From positions 62,001 to 126,000 of the forward strand of contig NZ_VIRW01000005.1 in the NCBI RefSeq assembly GCF_009760905.1: DNA of 64,000 bases, written 5' to 3'. A program made the position numbers and the translations under genes. This document shows positions 1-7,164 of this stretch, piece after piece. Below the pieces are notes generated by a model. It was not told where the DNA came from and did not search any database. It saw only the letters and a program-made list of their open reading frames with translations. The stretch comes from Chitinibacter sp. GC72 (GTDB lineage: Bacteria > Pseudomonadota > Gammaproteobacteria > Burkholderiales > Chitinibacteraceae). Position 1 is the stretch's first letter. Each line of letters starts with the position of its first letter.

Positions 1-261
1 GGCCGATACGCCAAAAGTGTAGAGCAGCACATCCGCCAGCCACGCGCCAAAAGCGCCGCCCCGGTTGTGAATAAGCACTTCGGTGGCGCTGTGCGACCAG
101 CCCGGATCGCCCCGGTGATAGCTGCTGAGCACGAGCAATAAATAGCCCAGCAGCACCACGAGCAAAAGCCACCATGATTCACGCAGTAAATTGGCTATCG
201 GCGCGGGAAGCGCGGCACGCGTGGAGACATTCGGGACGTTTTTCTTGCGAAACAGTGGCAT
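1..261 (-). CDS. ftsK: DNA translocase FtsK, N-terminal fragment (cut by window edge)
   Basis: FtsK anchors at the division septum through N-terminal membrane helices and pumps chromosome ends apart with a C-terminal RecA-like motor. Only the first 87 codons are visible. After a basic start (MPLFRKKN) comes RESWW, a long hydrophobic helix (residues about 30-47), then a segment containing GDPGWSHS and a second hydrophobic stretch, which matches the start of the 4TM FtsK/SpoIIIE N-terminal domain. The reading frame is open to the window edge. The start is the ATG at 259-261. The motor domain lies outside, so the assignment rests on the N-terminal pattern alone. Confidence 0.72.
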   Translation of the reverse strand, partial: MPLFRKKNVPNVSTRAALPAPIANLLRESWWLLLVVLLGYLLLVLSSYHRGDPGWSHSATEVLIHNRGGAFGAWLADVLLYTFGVSA

Positions 262-386
262 GGTGGTGGGTCGTTGACTGAGCTTTCACGATTATAACGG
301 CAAGCTCGGGTGACGCAGCAGAAAAGCGATCAAGAGTCGGAGATTTAGTGAGGAACTTGCTGGTGCTTGGCGGGTAAGTCACGGTG

Positions 387-1133
387 CTAATCAAGAAAGC
401 GCTGTTGCCAGCCCAGATACAGCGCATATACCGCCTGATTGAAACTCTCTTTGTCGGTAAATTGCTGTGGCGAAATCGGCTCAAACACATGGTAGTGCAC
501 CACCCGATTGGGGCTGCTGGCCATGCGCCAGATTTTGGTCAGCAAATGCTCGCCAGCTTGCCATTCGAATTGGGCTTGTGCTTCGTGGTGCAAAAAGACC
601 GGCAGGATGGGCACGCCGCTAGCGAGCGAGGCGGAAAAAGCGCCATACAGAAAACGCGGCGCGATGCGGCGACCTTTGCAGCCGCCTTCCGGGTAGAGCG
701 CGATATTATCGCCCGTTTGTACGGCCTCGATCAGCGCCTGCTGGGCAGCCTGACGTGAATCCTTGCTTTCGCGCTCGACAAACAGTGTCCCGGCTGCCTT
801 GGCGATTTTGCCGACCAGAAACCAGTTTTTAACTTCGTGCTTAGCAAGGCTGCGAACCGGAAATAGCGCGGGGATGCCGATGTCTTCCAGCGCAGAGGGG
901 TGATTGGCAATCAGGATAAAGTGCTGCGGCATAGCGCCCAGAAAATGCTGATGCAGGCGCAGCTCGACGCCCAGAGCCCGCACAAAGCAGCGGCACCAGC
1001 TTTGAAATAAAGAGGGGTATATCTTGCCAAGCCAGCTTGAAGGCGGGATAGCGAGCAATACCATCAGCAGTGTAAAGATCGCCAAATCCAGCCAAGCCAG
1101 CGTGCGCAGCACAATGCGCAATAAATACAGCAT
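387..1133 (-). CDS. plsC: 1-acyl-sn-glycerol-3-phosphate acyltransferase family protein (PlsC-like)
   Basis: Members of this family acylate lysophosphatidic acid at sn-2 to make phosphatidic acid at the inner membrane. The 248-residue protein has one N-terminal hydrophobic helix (about residues 8-30). The catalytic block is NHPSALED around residues 77-84; the usual HX4D acidic position is Glu here, directly followed by Asp. A downstream block reads LYPEGG near 146-151, equivalent to the family FPEG motif. Length is normal. It lies between motC and ftsK on the same strand with gaps of 147 and 125 bp, so it is probably not tightly coupled to the flagellar genes. The exact acyl acceptor cannot be told. 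Confidence 0.85.
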   Translation of the reverse strand: MLYLLRIVLRTLAWLDLAIFTLLMVLLAIPPSSWLGKIYPSLFQSWCRCFVRALGVELRLHQHFLGAMPQHFILIANHPSALEDIGIPALFPVRSLAKHEVKNWFLVGKIAKAAGTLFVERESKDSRQAAQQALIEAVQTGDNIALYPEGGCKGRRIAPRFLYGAFSASLASGVPILPVFLHHEAQAQFEWQAGEHLLTKIWRMASSPNRVVHYHVFEPISPQQFTDKESFNQAVYALYLGWQQRFLD

Positions 1134-1280
1134 GATTTTTCCCCGGGGCGATGATGCTTTGACTATAGCGATTGCTTGGGCGATGTGCTGCCAAGGCAGA
1201 GTTACCGGGTCTTTATGTATGAGTGGCTTTCTGAGTATGTTGTTGAAGGCTAATTAGTGATTGGCCTGTGAGGATATACC

Positions 1281-2024
1281 CTAGTGATGCAAGAAACCCG
1301 CTAGTTTGTTTTCCAGCAAGCGCGGGTTTTCGCCGTTGGCGATGGTGACCAGCCCTTCGGCGACCATTTCGCGGCGGCGAACTTCGAGCATGATGTAATG
1401 CTTCAGCTTATTGGCCACGGGCAGAAAGAACAGATTGGCCGCGCCCACGCCGTAAATCGTCGCCACAAAGGCGACGGCAATCCCGGCGCCAAGCTTGGAT
1501 GGGTCGGTCAGGTTTTCCATCACATGGATCAGGCCCAGCACCGCACCCAGAATGCCGAAGGTGGGCGAATAGCCACCGGCAGATTCCCAGACTTTGGCCG
1601 CAGCCCGCGCCTGGTCTTCGTAAGCATCAATATCCAGCTCCAGCGCCCGGCGCACCATTTCAGGCTCTGCACCATCGACCACCATGGTCAGGCCACGTTT
1701 GACGAAGGGATCTTTTTCACTAGTGAGATAGGCTTCCAGTGCCAGCAAGCCGCCACGGCGCGCCTGATTGCCCCAGTTCATCAGCGTGGCGAGGATTTTG
1801 CGAAAATCCATCACTGGCGGCAGAAAAATCCAGCGCAGCATTTTGAGGCCCACCACAAAATGCCGCATTTCGGTTTGTACCATCACCGCGCCCATCGTGC
1901 CGCCAATGACGATGAAAAAGGCGGTAAATTGCACTAGCGAGCCAATCTGCCCGCCTTCGAGCCAGTGCCCGAGCACAATTGCCGACAGCCCCAGAATCAG
2001 GCCAAGTACGCTGATTTTATCCAT
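1281..2024 (-). CDS. motC: Flagellar motor stator protein, MotA/MotC type
   Basis: This is the proton-channel stator subunit that surrounds MotB/MotD and converts ion flow into flagellar torque. The 247-residue protein has the MotA/PomA pattern: two N-terminal helices (GLILGLSAIVLGHWLEGG, then a second to about residue 50), a cytoplasmic loop with an RRGGLLALE-like segment near 90, and a C-terminal helix pair beginning with GGYSPTFGILGAVLGLI near 150. Its ATG directly follows the fliA stop codon, which suggests translational coupling. In Pseudomonas-type loci motC is followed by motD; here the next gene is plsC. The MotC name is chosen from linkage with fliA; MotA is equally possible from the sequence. 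Confidence 0.88.
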   Translation of the reverse strand: MDKISVLGLILGLSAIVLGHWLEGGQIGSLVQFTAFFIVIGGTMGAVMVQTEMRHFVVGLKMLRWIFLPPVMDFRKILATLMNWGNQARRGGLLALEAYLTSEKDPFVKRGLTMVVDGAEPEMVRRALELDIDAYEDQARAAAKVWESAGGYSPTFGILGAVLGLIHVMENLTDPSKLGAGIAVAFVATIYGVGAANLFFLPVANKLKHYIMLEVRRREMVAEGLVTIANGENPRLLENKLAGFLHH

Positions 2025-2765
2025 TTAAGCTAGCCAGTCTTTAAGTTTGCCGCGCAGGCGTGCCACGGCTTGGGTGTGTAGCTGACAGACGCGCGATTCG
2101 GAAACGCCCAGCACTGCGCCGATTTCTTTCAGATTGAGTTCTTCGTCGTAGTACAGCGCCATCAGGAGTTTTTCGCGCTCGGGCAAGAGGCCAATTGCTT
2201 CGATCAGACGCGTGCGAAAGGCGTCGTCGCTCAGAATATCAATCGGGTTGGCCGAATGATCGGCGGCGTACTGATCAAGCTGATCGTTTTCGCCATCCAC
2301 TTCGAAATCTTCGTAATGCAGCAGCTGGTGGCCGCGAGCATCGCCCAGCATGCTTTGATACTCATCGAGCGGGATATTAAGTGCTTGCGCTACTTCACCC
2401 TCGGCAGGGTGGCGACCCAGCTGTTGTTCCAGCAACACAATTGCGCGTTCGATTTCGCGCATATTTTTGCGCGCCTGTCGTGGCAGCCAGTCGGCGCTGC
2501 GCAATTCATCAAGCATCGCACCGCGAATGCGCTGGCTGGCGAAGGTTTCAAACTGCACGCCAGCTTCGGCGTCAAAATTGCGGGCCGCTTCCATCAGCCC
2601 CATCAGCCCGACCTGGATCAGATCGTCAACGTCCACACTGGCGGGCAATTTGCTCATCATGTGATACGCAATCTTGCGCACCAGCGGGGCGTGTTGCTGC
2701 ACGCGATCTTCTTCGCTGCTGCTTTGGGTACTGCGATAGAGGGACAGGGCGCGGTGTGCTGACAT
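2025..2765 (-). CDS. fliA: RNA polymerase sigma factor for flagellar operon (sigma-28, FliA)
   Basis: FliA directs transcription of late flagellar genes such as flagellin, motor and chemotaxis genes, and is held inactive by FlgM until the hook is complete. The 246-residue protein has sigma region 2 (LIQVGLMGLMEAARNFD, then FETFASQRIRGAMLDELR, residues about 50-95), region 3, and a region 4 helix-turn-helix near the C-terminus (LKEIGAVLGVSESRVCQLH). Length is typical. It lies 37 bp after the lipoprotein gene of the MCE operon and its stop codon abuts the motC start. No strong ribosome-binding site is visible before the ATG at 2763-2765, so the start is moderately sure. Confidence 0.95.
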   Translation of the reverse strand: MSAHRALSLYRSTQSSSEEDRVQQHAPLVRKIAYHMMSKLPASVDVDDLIQVGLMGLMEAARNFDAEAGVQFETFASQRIRGAMLDELRSADWLPRQARKNMREIERAIVLLEQQLGRHPAEGEVAQALNIPLDEYQSMLGDARGHQLLHYEDFEVDGENDQLDQYAADHSANPIDILSDDAFRTRLIEAIGLLPEREKLLMALYYDEELNLKEIGAVLGVSESRVCQLHTQAVARLRGKLKDWLA

Positions 2766-2802
2766 GATGGATGCGGTAAAAATGATCCTTAAGTGTAGCC
2801 GA

Positions 2803-3381
2803 CTAATCGAGGTTTGATGAAGCCAGTTCTTGTTCTAATTGCTTGAACAGGCTTTCCAGTGCAGCGCTAAAGCCTGCTGCCGCGCTATTTGGGCTGGCAT
2901 CAGCGATGGGGTGTTCGGCGCTGAGCGTAAATTGCGCCGATTGCTGCTGGTGGCTAAGCAGGTACTGCACCTGGATCACAGCTTTGGGCTGGGCTGGCGA
3001 GCTTACGTCGATATGCATCGCCAGCAGCTCGCCTTCCAGCTGCCAGGGCGCAATCAGGCTGCTGCCCATCGGATTGACGCGGCTAAATAGCCCGCTGCGC
3101 GCCAGCCATGAGCGCGTTTGCCGGGTGATCTGGTTGCCGGGGGGCGCCAGAAAACCATTGTAGGGGTCGGCAACAAAACGCTGCGGGCTTTCCTTGTAGA
3201 TCAGGGCCAGATCGCGGTAGGGCGGGTTGCTGCGCAATTCATTGACTTGCAGTACGCCAAAGCGGGCGGCTCTGCTGGCCCCATCGCGTTCGGCGCTGAT
3301 CAGAAAATCCTGTCTGGTCACGGGGGACGTAGTGCAGGCCGTGCAGACGGCCAGCACAAGTAAGGCGATCAATTTTTTCAT
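2803..3381 (-). CDS. ABC-type transport auxiliary lipoprotein (PqiC/LetA-like family)
   Basis: This looks like the outer-membrane-associated lipoprotein of an MCE-family lipid transport system. The 192-residue protein starts with a lipoprotein signal peptide (MKKLIALLVLAVCTAC; the likely lipidated Cys is residue 16, with Cys13 as an alternative). The mature part has the pattern of the ABC_trans_aux family: a segment reading ARFGVLQVNELRSNPPYRD, then a region about an inactive-looking globular fold with a C-terminal alpha segment. Its ATG overlaps the stop of the upstream MCE gene (ATGA), so it is translationally coupled. It probably receives or hands over phospholipid in the periplasm; the substrate is not evident. 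Confidence 0.8.
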   Translation of the reverse strand: MKKLIALLVLAVCTACTTSPVTRQDFLISAERDGASRAARFGVLQVNELRSNPPYRDLALIYKESPQRFVADPYNGFLAPPGNQITRQTRSWLARSGLFSRVNPMGSSLIAPWQLEGELLAMHIDVSSPAQPKAVIQVQYLLSHQQQSAQFTLSAEHPIADASPNSAAAGFSAALESLFKQLEQELASSNLD

Positions 3382-4424
3382 GGTTTGGGCGGCGTATAGG
3401 GTTTGGGTTGCTCGCTAAACAGCAGGCTGCTGGGGCGCTGGTTGGCTTTTTCGCTCAGTGCCTTGAGGTTGCTGCTGGTGCTCGACAGATTATCGATGAT
3501 TTGCTGCACATCGCCTTCGCGTTGCGCGCTTAGATGATCCAGCCGCAAGGTGATCTGATCCAGCCTTTGCACGGCGCTGGCCAGCGCCGGGTTGGCCAGC
3601 AACATTTTGGCCGAGCTGGCCGCGCTGGCCAGATCATTGCTGGCGGTTTGCAGTTGTGGTTGTTCAAGCAGTGTTTTTAGCGCCTGATTGCTGGCTCTGA
3701 CTTCGGTGATCAATTGCGCGCTTTCGCTGGCCATCTGCTTCAGTGGCATGGCATTGAGCGTACGCAGGAGCTGCTCGGCTTCACGGCCGATGTTTTTGGC
3801 GGGTATTTCTTCCAGCCGGGTATTCATCGTCCCCAGCGTCTGGTTGAGCAGGCCGATGGTCTGATCCAGATCGATTCTTTGCAATTTGGCCATCACTTCC
3901 TGTGCGCTGCCCAGAAGCTGATTGACCGTGCTATTGGCCGACGGAATATAAAGATTGTCCGGTTGCCAGCTAAACGGCAAGGTTTTGTTCTCGGCTTGCT
4001 GTTCGTAATCGATTTCCAGATAGCTAGTACCCGTGAGCCCTTGTGGTGAGAGCTTGACGCGCAAGCCTTTGGCAATTTCGCGGTTCAGATCGGCCTGTTG
4101 CGCGTCTTTGTCGGCCGAGCCGCCCAGAATATGGCTATCGAGCTGGGCTTCAACCAGCACATACTGCTGGCGCTGGGCATTGGGCAAATCGCCTTCATAG
4201 CGGGTGTAGGTAAAGGTAATCGCGCTGACTTCGCCAATCGCCACGCCGCGGTAACGCACTTTGGAGCCAATATCGAGCCCGCGCACCGATTCATTGAAAT
4301 AGGTTTCCAGTGTGATTTTCGATTGCAGCCAGCGCCCGCTGCCCACGCCGATCAGCAGTGCCACGCCCAGCAGCAGAGCCAGCAGGATAAACACGCCGAG
4401 GCGGAAATTGGATTGTTGTTCCAT
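3378..4424 (-). CDS. MCE family periplasmic lipid-binding protein (MlaD/PqiB-like)
   Basis: MCE proteins form hexameric rings in the periplasm that shuttle lipids between the membranes, anchored by one N-terminal helix. The chosen start gives 348 residues beginning MEQQSNFRLG; an AGAAGG ribosome-binding site lies just before it, and an upstream start at 4463 would overlap the ATPase gene by over 30 bp. A helix (about residues 8-30) is followed by the MCE domain (VRGLDIGSKVRYRGVAIGEV near 50-70, then a TGTSYLEI strand near 135). The C-terminal half is long and helical with coiled-coil character, unlike short MlaD and like PqiB-type or pathway-specific MCE proteins. It sits between the ATPase and lipoprotein genes. 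Confidence 0.87.
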   Translation of the reverse strand: MEQQSNFRLGVFILLALLLGVALLIGVGSGRWLQSKITLETYFNESVRGLDIGSKVRYRGVAIGEVSAITFTYTRYEGDLPNAQRQQYVLVEAQLDSHILGGSADKDAQQADLNREIAKGLRVKLSPQGLTGTSYLEIDYEQQAENKTLPFSWQPDNLYIPSANSTVNQLLGSAQEVMAKLQRIDLDQTIGLLNQTLGTMNTRLEEIPAKNIGREAEQLLRTLNAMPLKQMASESAQLITEVRASNQALKTLLEQPQLQTASNDLASAASSAKMLLANPALASAVQRLDQITLRLDHLSAQREGDVQQIIDNLSSTSSNLKALSEKANQRPSSLLFSEQPKPYTPPKP

Positions 4425-4431
4425 AAGCCTT

Positions 4432-5190
4432 CTATACTGCGGCGCGTGCGGGCCGCTGTGCATTGAAAAAGCTCGCTACGCGCTCGTCACTTGATTGCGC
4501 AAGTGCCGCGGGCGTATCGATGGCCAGAATACCTTTAATGCTTTTGTCGAGCATGATGGCGCGATCGGCAATTGCTGCAATACTGGCCAGCTCATGCGTC
4601 ACTACCATCATGGTGACACCCTGTGTTTCGGCCAGCCGCCGGATCAGGCGATCAAGCTCGGCCGAGGTGATCGGGTCCAGCCCGGCAGATGGTTCGTCCA
4701 GAAACAGAATCTGCGGGTCCAGCGCCATCGCGCGGGCAATCGCCGCGCGTTTTTGCATGCCGCCCGAGAGCTCGTTCGGGTAAAAATCGGCAAACTCTTC
4801 CAGCCCAACCAGCCGCAATTTCAGTCTGGCCAGCGTGTCAATCGCCTTGGTATCCAGCTGGCTAAAGCTGGTCAGCGGCAGCGTGATATTGTCCAGAATA
4901 CTCATCGAGCCAAAGAGCGCGCCCGATTGATACATGACGCCAATTTTACGCAGTATTGCCTCGCGGCCCTTGCTATCTGAGCCCACCAGCTCATTACCCA
5001 CTACCTGTATACTGCCGGAGCGCGGCGGGTACAGCCCGATCAGATGCTTGAGCAAAGTCGATTTGCCGCAGCCCGAGCCGCCCAGAATCGTAACCACTTC
5101 ACCGCGCGCCACGCTGAAATTTACATCCTCCAGAATGGTGCGCGAGCCCCAGCCACAGTACAGATGCCGAACTTCAATCACCGTGCTCAT
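4432..5190 (-). CDS. MCE-system ABC transporter ATP-binding protein (MlaF-like)
   Basis: This is the ATPase that drives the MlaE-type permease. The 252-residue protein has a full set of ABC motifs: Walker A GGSGCGKST near residues 37-45, a Q-loop (MYQSG near 90), the signature LSGGMQKRAAIARA near 140-153, Walker B ILFLDEPSAGLDP near 161-173 and a switch His in VVTHE near 197. The LSGGMQKR signature and the absence of membrane segments are typical of MlaF. It lies 2 bp from the permease gene and 7 bp from the MCE gene. Substrate specificity (import or export of phospholipid) cannot be read from the sequence. Confidence 0.9.
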   Translation of the reverse strand: MSTVIEVRHLYCGWGSRTILEDVNFSVARGEVVTILGGSGCGKSTLLKHLIGLYPPRSGSIQVVGNELVGSDSKGREAILRKIGVMYQSGALFGSMSILDNITLPLTSFSQLDTKAIDTLARLKLRLVGLEEFADFYPNELSGGMQKRAAIARAMALDPQILFLDEPSAGLDPITSAELDRLIRRLAETQGVTMMVVTHELASIAAIADRAIMLDKSIKGILAIDTPAALAQSSDERVASFFNAQRPARAAV

Positions 5191-5192
5191 CT

Positions 5193-6269
5193 TTACCAGC
5201 CCAGATGATAATAAACGACGGCCAGTATGCCATCGGTGATCACTAGCAACACCAGAATATTGACCACTGCACGGGTGGTGGCAGCTCCCACCGCACTAGC
5301 ACCGGTGCCCGTACCCAGACCGCGAAAGCAGCCTACCGAGGCTACGACCAGGCCAAACGCAGCGGCTTTGAGCATGCCGCCAAAAAAGTCTCCGGCGTCG
5401 ACTTGCGAGCTGAGCTGCGACCAGAAGGTCGCTAGCGGAATGCCAAAGCCCTGCATCACGAGCGCGCCACCCAGCATGCCGATGGCTTGTGACCAGATGG
5501 CCAGCAGCGGCAGCATGCATACGCCCGCAAGCAAGCGGGGCAAAACCAGAAAGTGCATGGGCTGATAGCCAAATGTCACCAGCGCGTTGATTTCTTCGTT
5601 GACCTTCATGGTGCCGATTTCGGCGGCAAAAGCTGCGCCAGAGCGCCCGGCCAGCACAATGGCGGTAATCAGTGGTCCTAGCTCGCGTACCAGCGAGAGC
5701 CCCAGCAGATTGGCGACAAACATTTCCGCGCCAAATTGCCGCATTGGAATTGCTGACTGAAAAGCCAGAATAATGCCCAGCAACAAGGAAATCAGGCTGA
5801 TGATCGGCAACGCATTGGCACCGGTCAGCTCGCATTGGCGCAAAAATTCACGCCAGCGCAAGCGTTGTGGCCGCACGATCACTTGCGCCAGCGCGCTGGC
5901 TGCTTCGCCAATAAACGTGATTTGCGCCGCAAAATCGCGAACTGCCGAGCGGGTCAGGTGGCCAATCTGCGTGATGGGTTTATTGCGCGATTTCTGCGGC
6001 GATAGCAGCAAGGCTTGCTGCGGATCTAGCGCGGTGAGCAGGCGCTGCGTTTCTGCGTTCAGATTGCGCAACTGCGCGCCAGATTGGCCCAGTTCAAACA
6101 GAAAAGCCGCGCCTGCGCCGTCGCAATGCCCGACCTGGCTTAAGTCAACCAGCTGGCTTTGCCAGTTAATCTGGCGGCTAGCCAGCCAGACTGGCGCTAT
6201 CGCCGCCAGCGTTAAATCACCAATGAGCTGGTAGCCAGCGTCTACGGGCTCAAGGCGCAGCTCAGCCAT
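5193..6269 (-). CDS. MCE-system ABC transporter permease with N-terminal STAS domain (MlaE-like)
   Basis: MlaE-family permeases form the membrane channel under the MCE ring. The chosen start (MAELRLEP, ATG at 6267-6269) gives 358 residues and overlaps the fleN stop by 8 bp. Residues 1-80 look like a STAS/MlaB-like domain fused to the permease (LVDLSQVGHCDGAGAAFLFEL). The permease domain follows from about residue 110, with the MlaE pattern ALPIISLISLLLGIILAFQ, then LGLSLVRELGPLITAIVLAGRSGAAFAAEIGTM around the coupling region, and NEEINAL. The fusion replaces the separate MlaB gene of E. coli. The coupling to fleN is unusual and is discussed as a finding. Confidence 0.88.
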   Translation of the reverse strand: MAELRLEPVDAGYQLIGDLTLAAIAPVWLASRQINWQSQLVDLSQVGHCDGAGAAFLFELGQSGAQLRNLNAETQRLLTALDPQQALLLSPQKSRNKPITQIGHLTRSAVRDFAAQITFIGEAASALAQVIVRPQRLRWREFLRQCELTGANALPIISLISLLLGIILAFQSAIPMRQFGAEMFVANLLGLSLVRELGPLITAIVLAGRSGAAFAAEIGTMKVNEEINALVTFGYQPMHFLVLPRLLAGVCMLPLLAIWSQAIGMLGGALVMQGFGIPLATFWSQLSSQVDAGDFFGGMLKAAAFGLVVASVGCFRGLGTGTGASAVGAATTRAVVNILVLLVITDGILAVVYYHLGW

Positions 6270-7164
6270 GATGCAGCCTTTCATGCAGCAGGCGAGATGA
6301 TTCGACCAGCCGATGAACAAAATGCCCGGATGAATCATGCGCCACCCTGGGGGGTATCCAGCGCAAGATCACGTCAGCTAATTGCCGCAGAGCCATACTG
6401 GCCTCGGTATCTGGAAAGGCTTCCAGCACGGTCTTGCCCAGCCGTGTAGAACGATTGAGCTTGCTGTCTTCGGGGACATAACCGATCAGCTTGAGTTCCA
6501 GAGTGCTGCCCAGAAACTGCTGGCAGACGCTGCGCAGCCGATCAAACAAGGCCATGGCTTCGCCCAGACTTTCTACCCGATTGACCAGCACGCGAAAATC
6601 TCGGCGTGCGTATTCCTGCGCCAGCTGCTTGATGGTGGCGTAGGCGTCGGTGAGTGATTCGGCGCGATTTGATAAAACAACGACGACATCATCAGCGGCC
6701 AGACTCAGGCTGGGAATGCCATTGCTGCCCATCGGGCGCGTGTCGAGCAGCAGGTAATCGACGTATTCGGTAATGGCCTCAAATTCGGCGGCCAGCCAGT
6801 GCTGCTCGGCGTCGTTCAGCCGGGCAATGATTTGCGGTTTGCCAGCAATCGATAGAATCTGAAAGCCATGCTGGGTTTCGATCAGGCTGTCGGCCAGCGT
6901 TGCTTCGTGGCGCAGTACATGCTCCAGCGTAAAGCCCTGGCTTAGATGCAGGCGCGAGCTGACATTCTGGCTGCCGCTAAATTCATCGAGCACCATCACT
7001 TCGCGCTGACGTTCGGCCAGCGCTGCAGCCAGATTGATGACCAGCGTAGTGGTGCCTGAATCGCCACGGCCACCGCACAGGCTGATGCTGCGGCAATGCG
7101 TCGGGCTGACCATCTGACGCAAGCCTGCGGCCTGGTCCTGCCAGCGTTTAGGCACGCGCACCAC
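6262..7164 (-). CDS. fleN: Flagellar number regulator FleN/FlhG-like MinD-family protein with degenerate P-loop
   Basis: FleN/FlhG normally limits flagellar number by ATP-dependent dimerisation and interaction with FlhF and the master regulator. This 300-residue protein has the family N-terminal DQAAGLRQM activation motif and the MinD/ParA core fold. Its nucleotide loop reads GGRGDSGTTTL (codons at 7045-7074), so both lysines of the deviant Walker A motif KGGxGK[ST] are missing. The next motif is LDEFSGSQNV instead of LDAD-type. The first codon is a GTG at 7162-7164, overlapping flhF by 17 bp; no closer start preserves the N-terminal motif. Position between flhF and fliA supports the assignment, while ATP binding is doubtful. 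Confidence 0.85.
   Translation of the reverse strand: MVRVPKRWQDQAAGLRQMVSPTHCRSISLCGGRGDSGTTTLVINLAAALAERQREVMVLDEFSGSQNVSSRLHLSQGFTLEHVLRHEATLADSLIETQHGFQILSIAGKPQIIARLNDAEQHWLAAEFEAITEYVDYLLLDTRPMGSNGIPSLSLAADDVVVVLSNRAESLTDAYATIKQLAQEYARRDFRVLVNRVESLGEAMALFDRLRSVCQQFLGSTLELKLIGYVPEDSKLNRSTRLGKTVLEAFPDTEASMALRQLADVILRWIPPRVAHDSSGHFVHRLVESSRLLHERLHHG

Noticed and set aside
179-490. 103-residue frame on the minus strand at the left end
   Set aside because: It lies out of frame with the ftsK start and overlaps its coding region and the plsC end; no ribosome-binding site or similarity.
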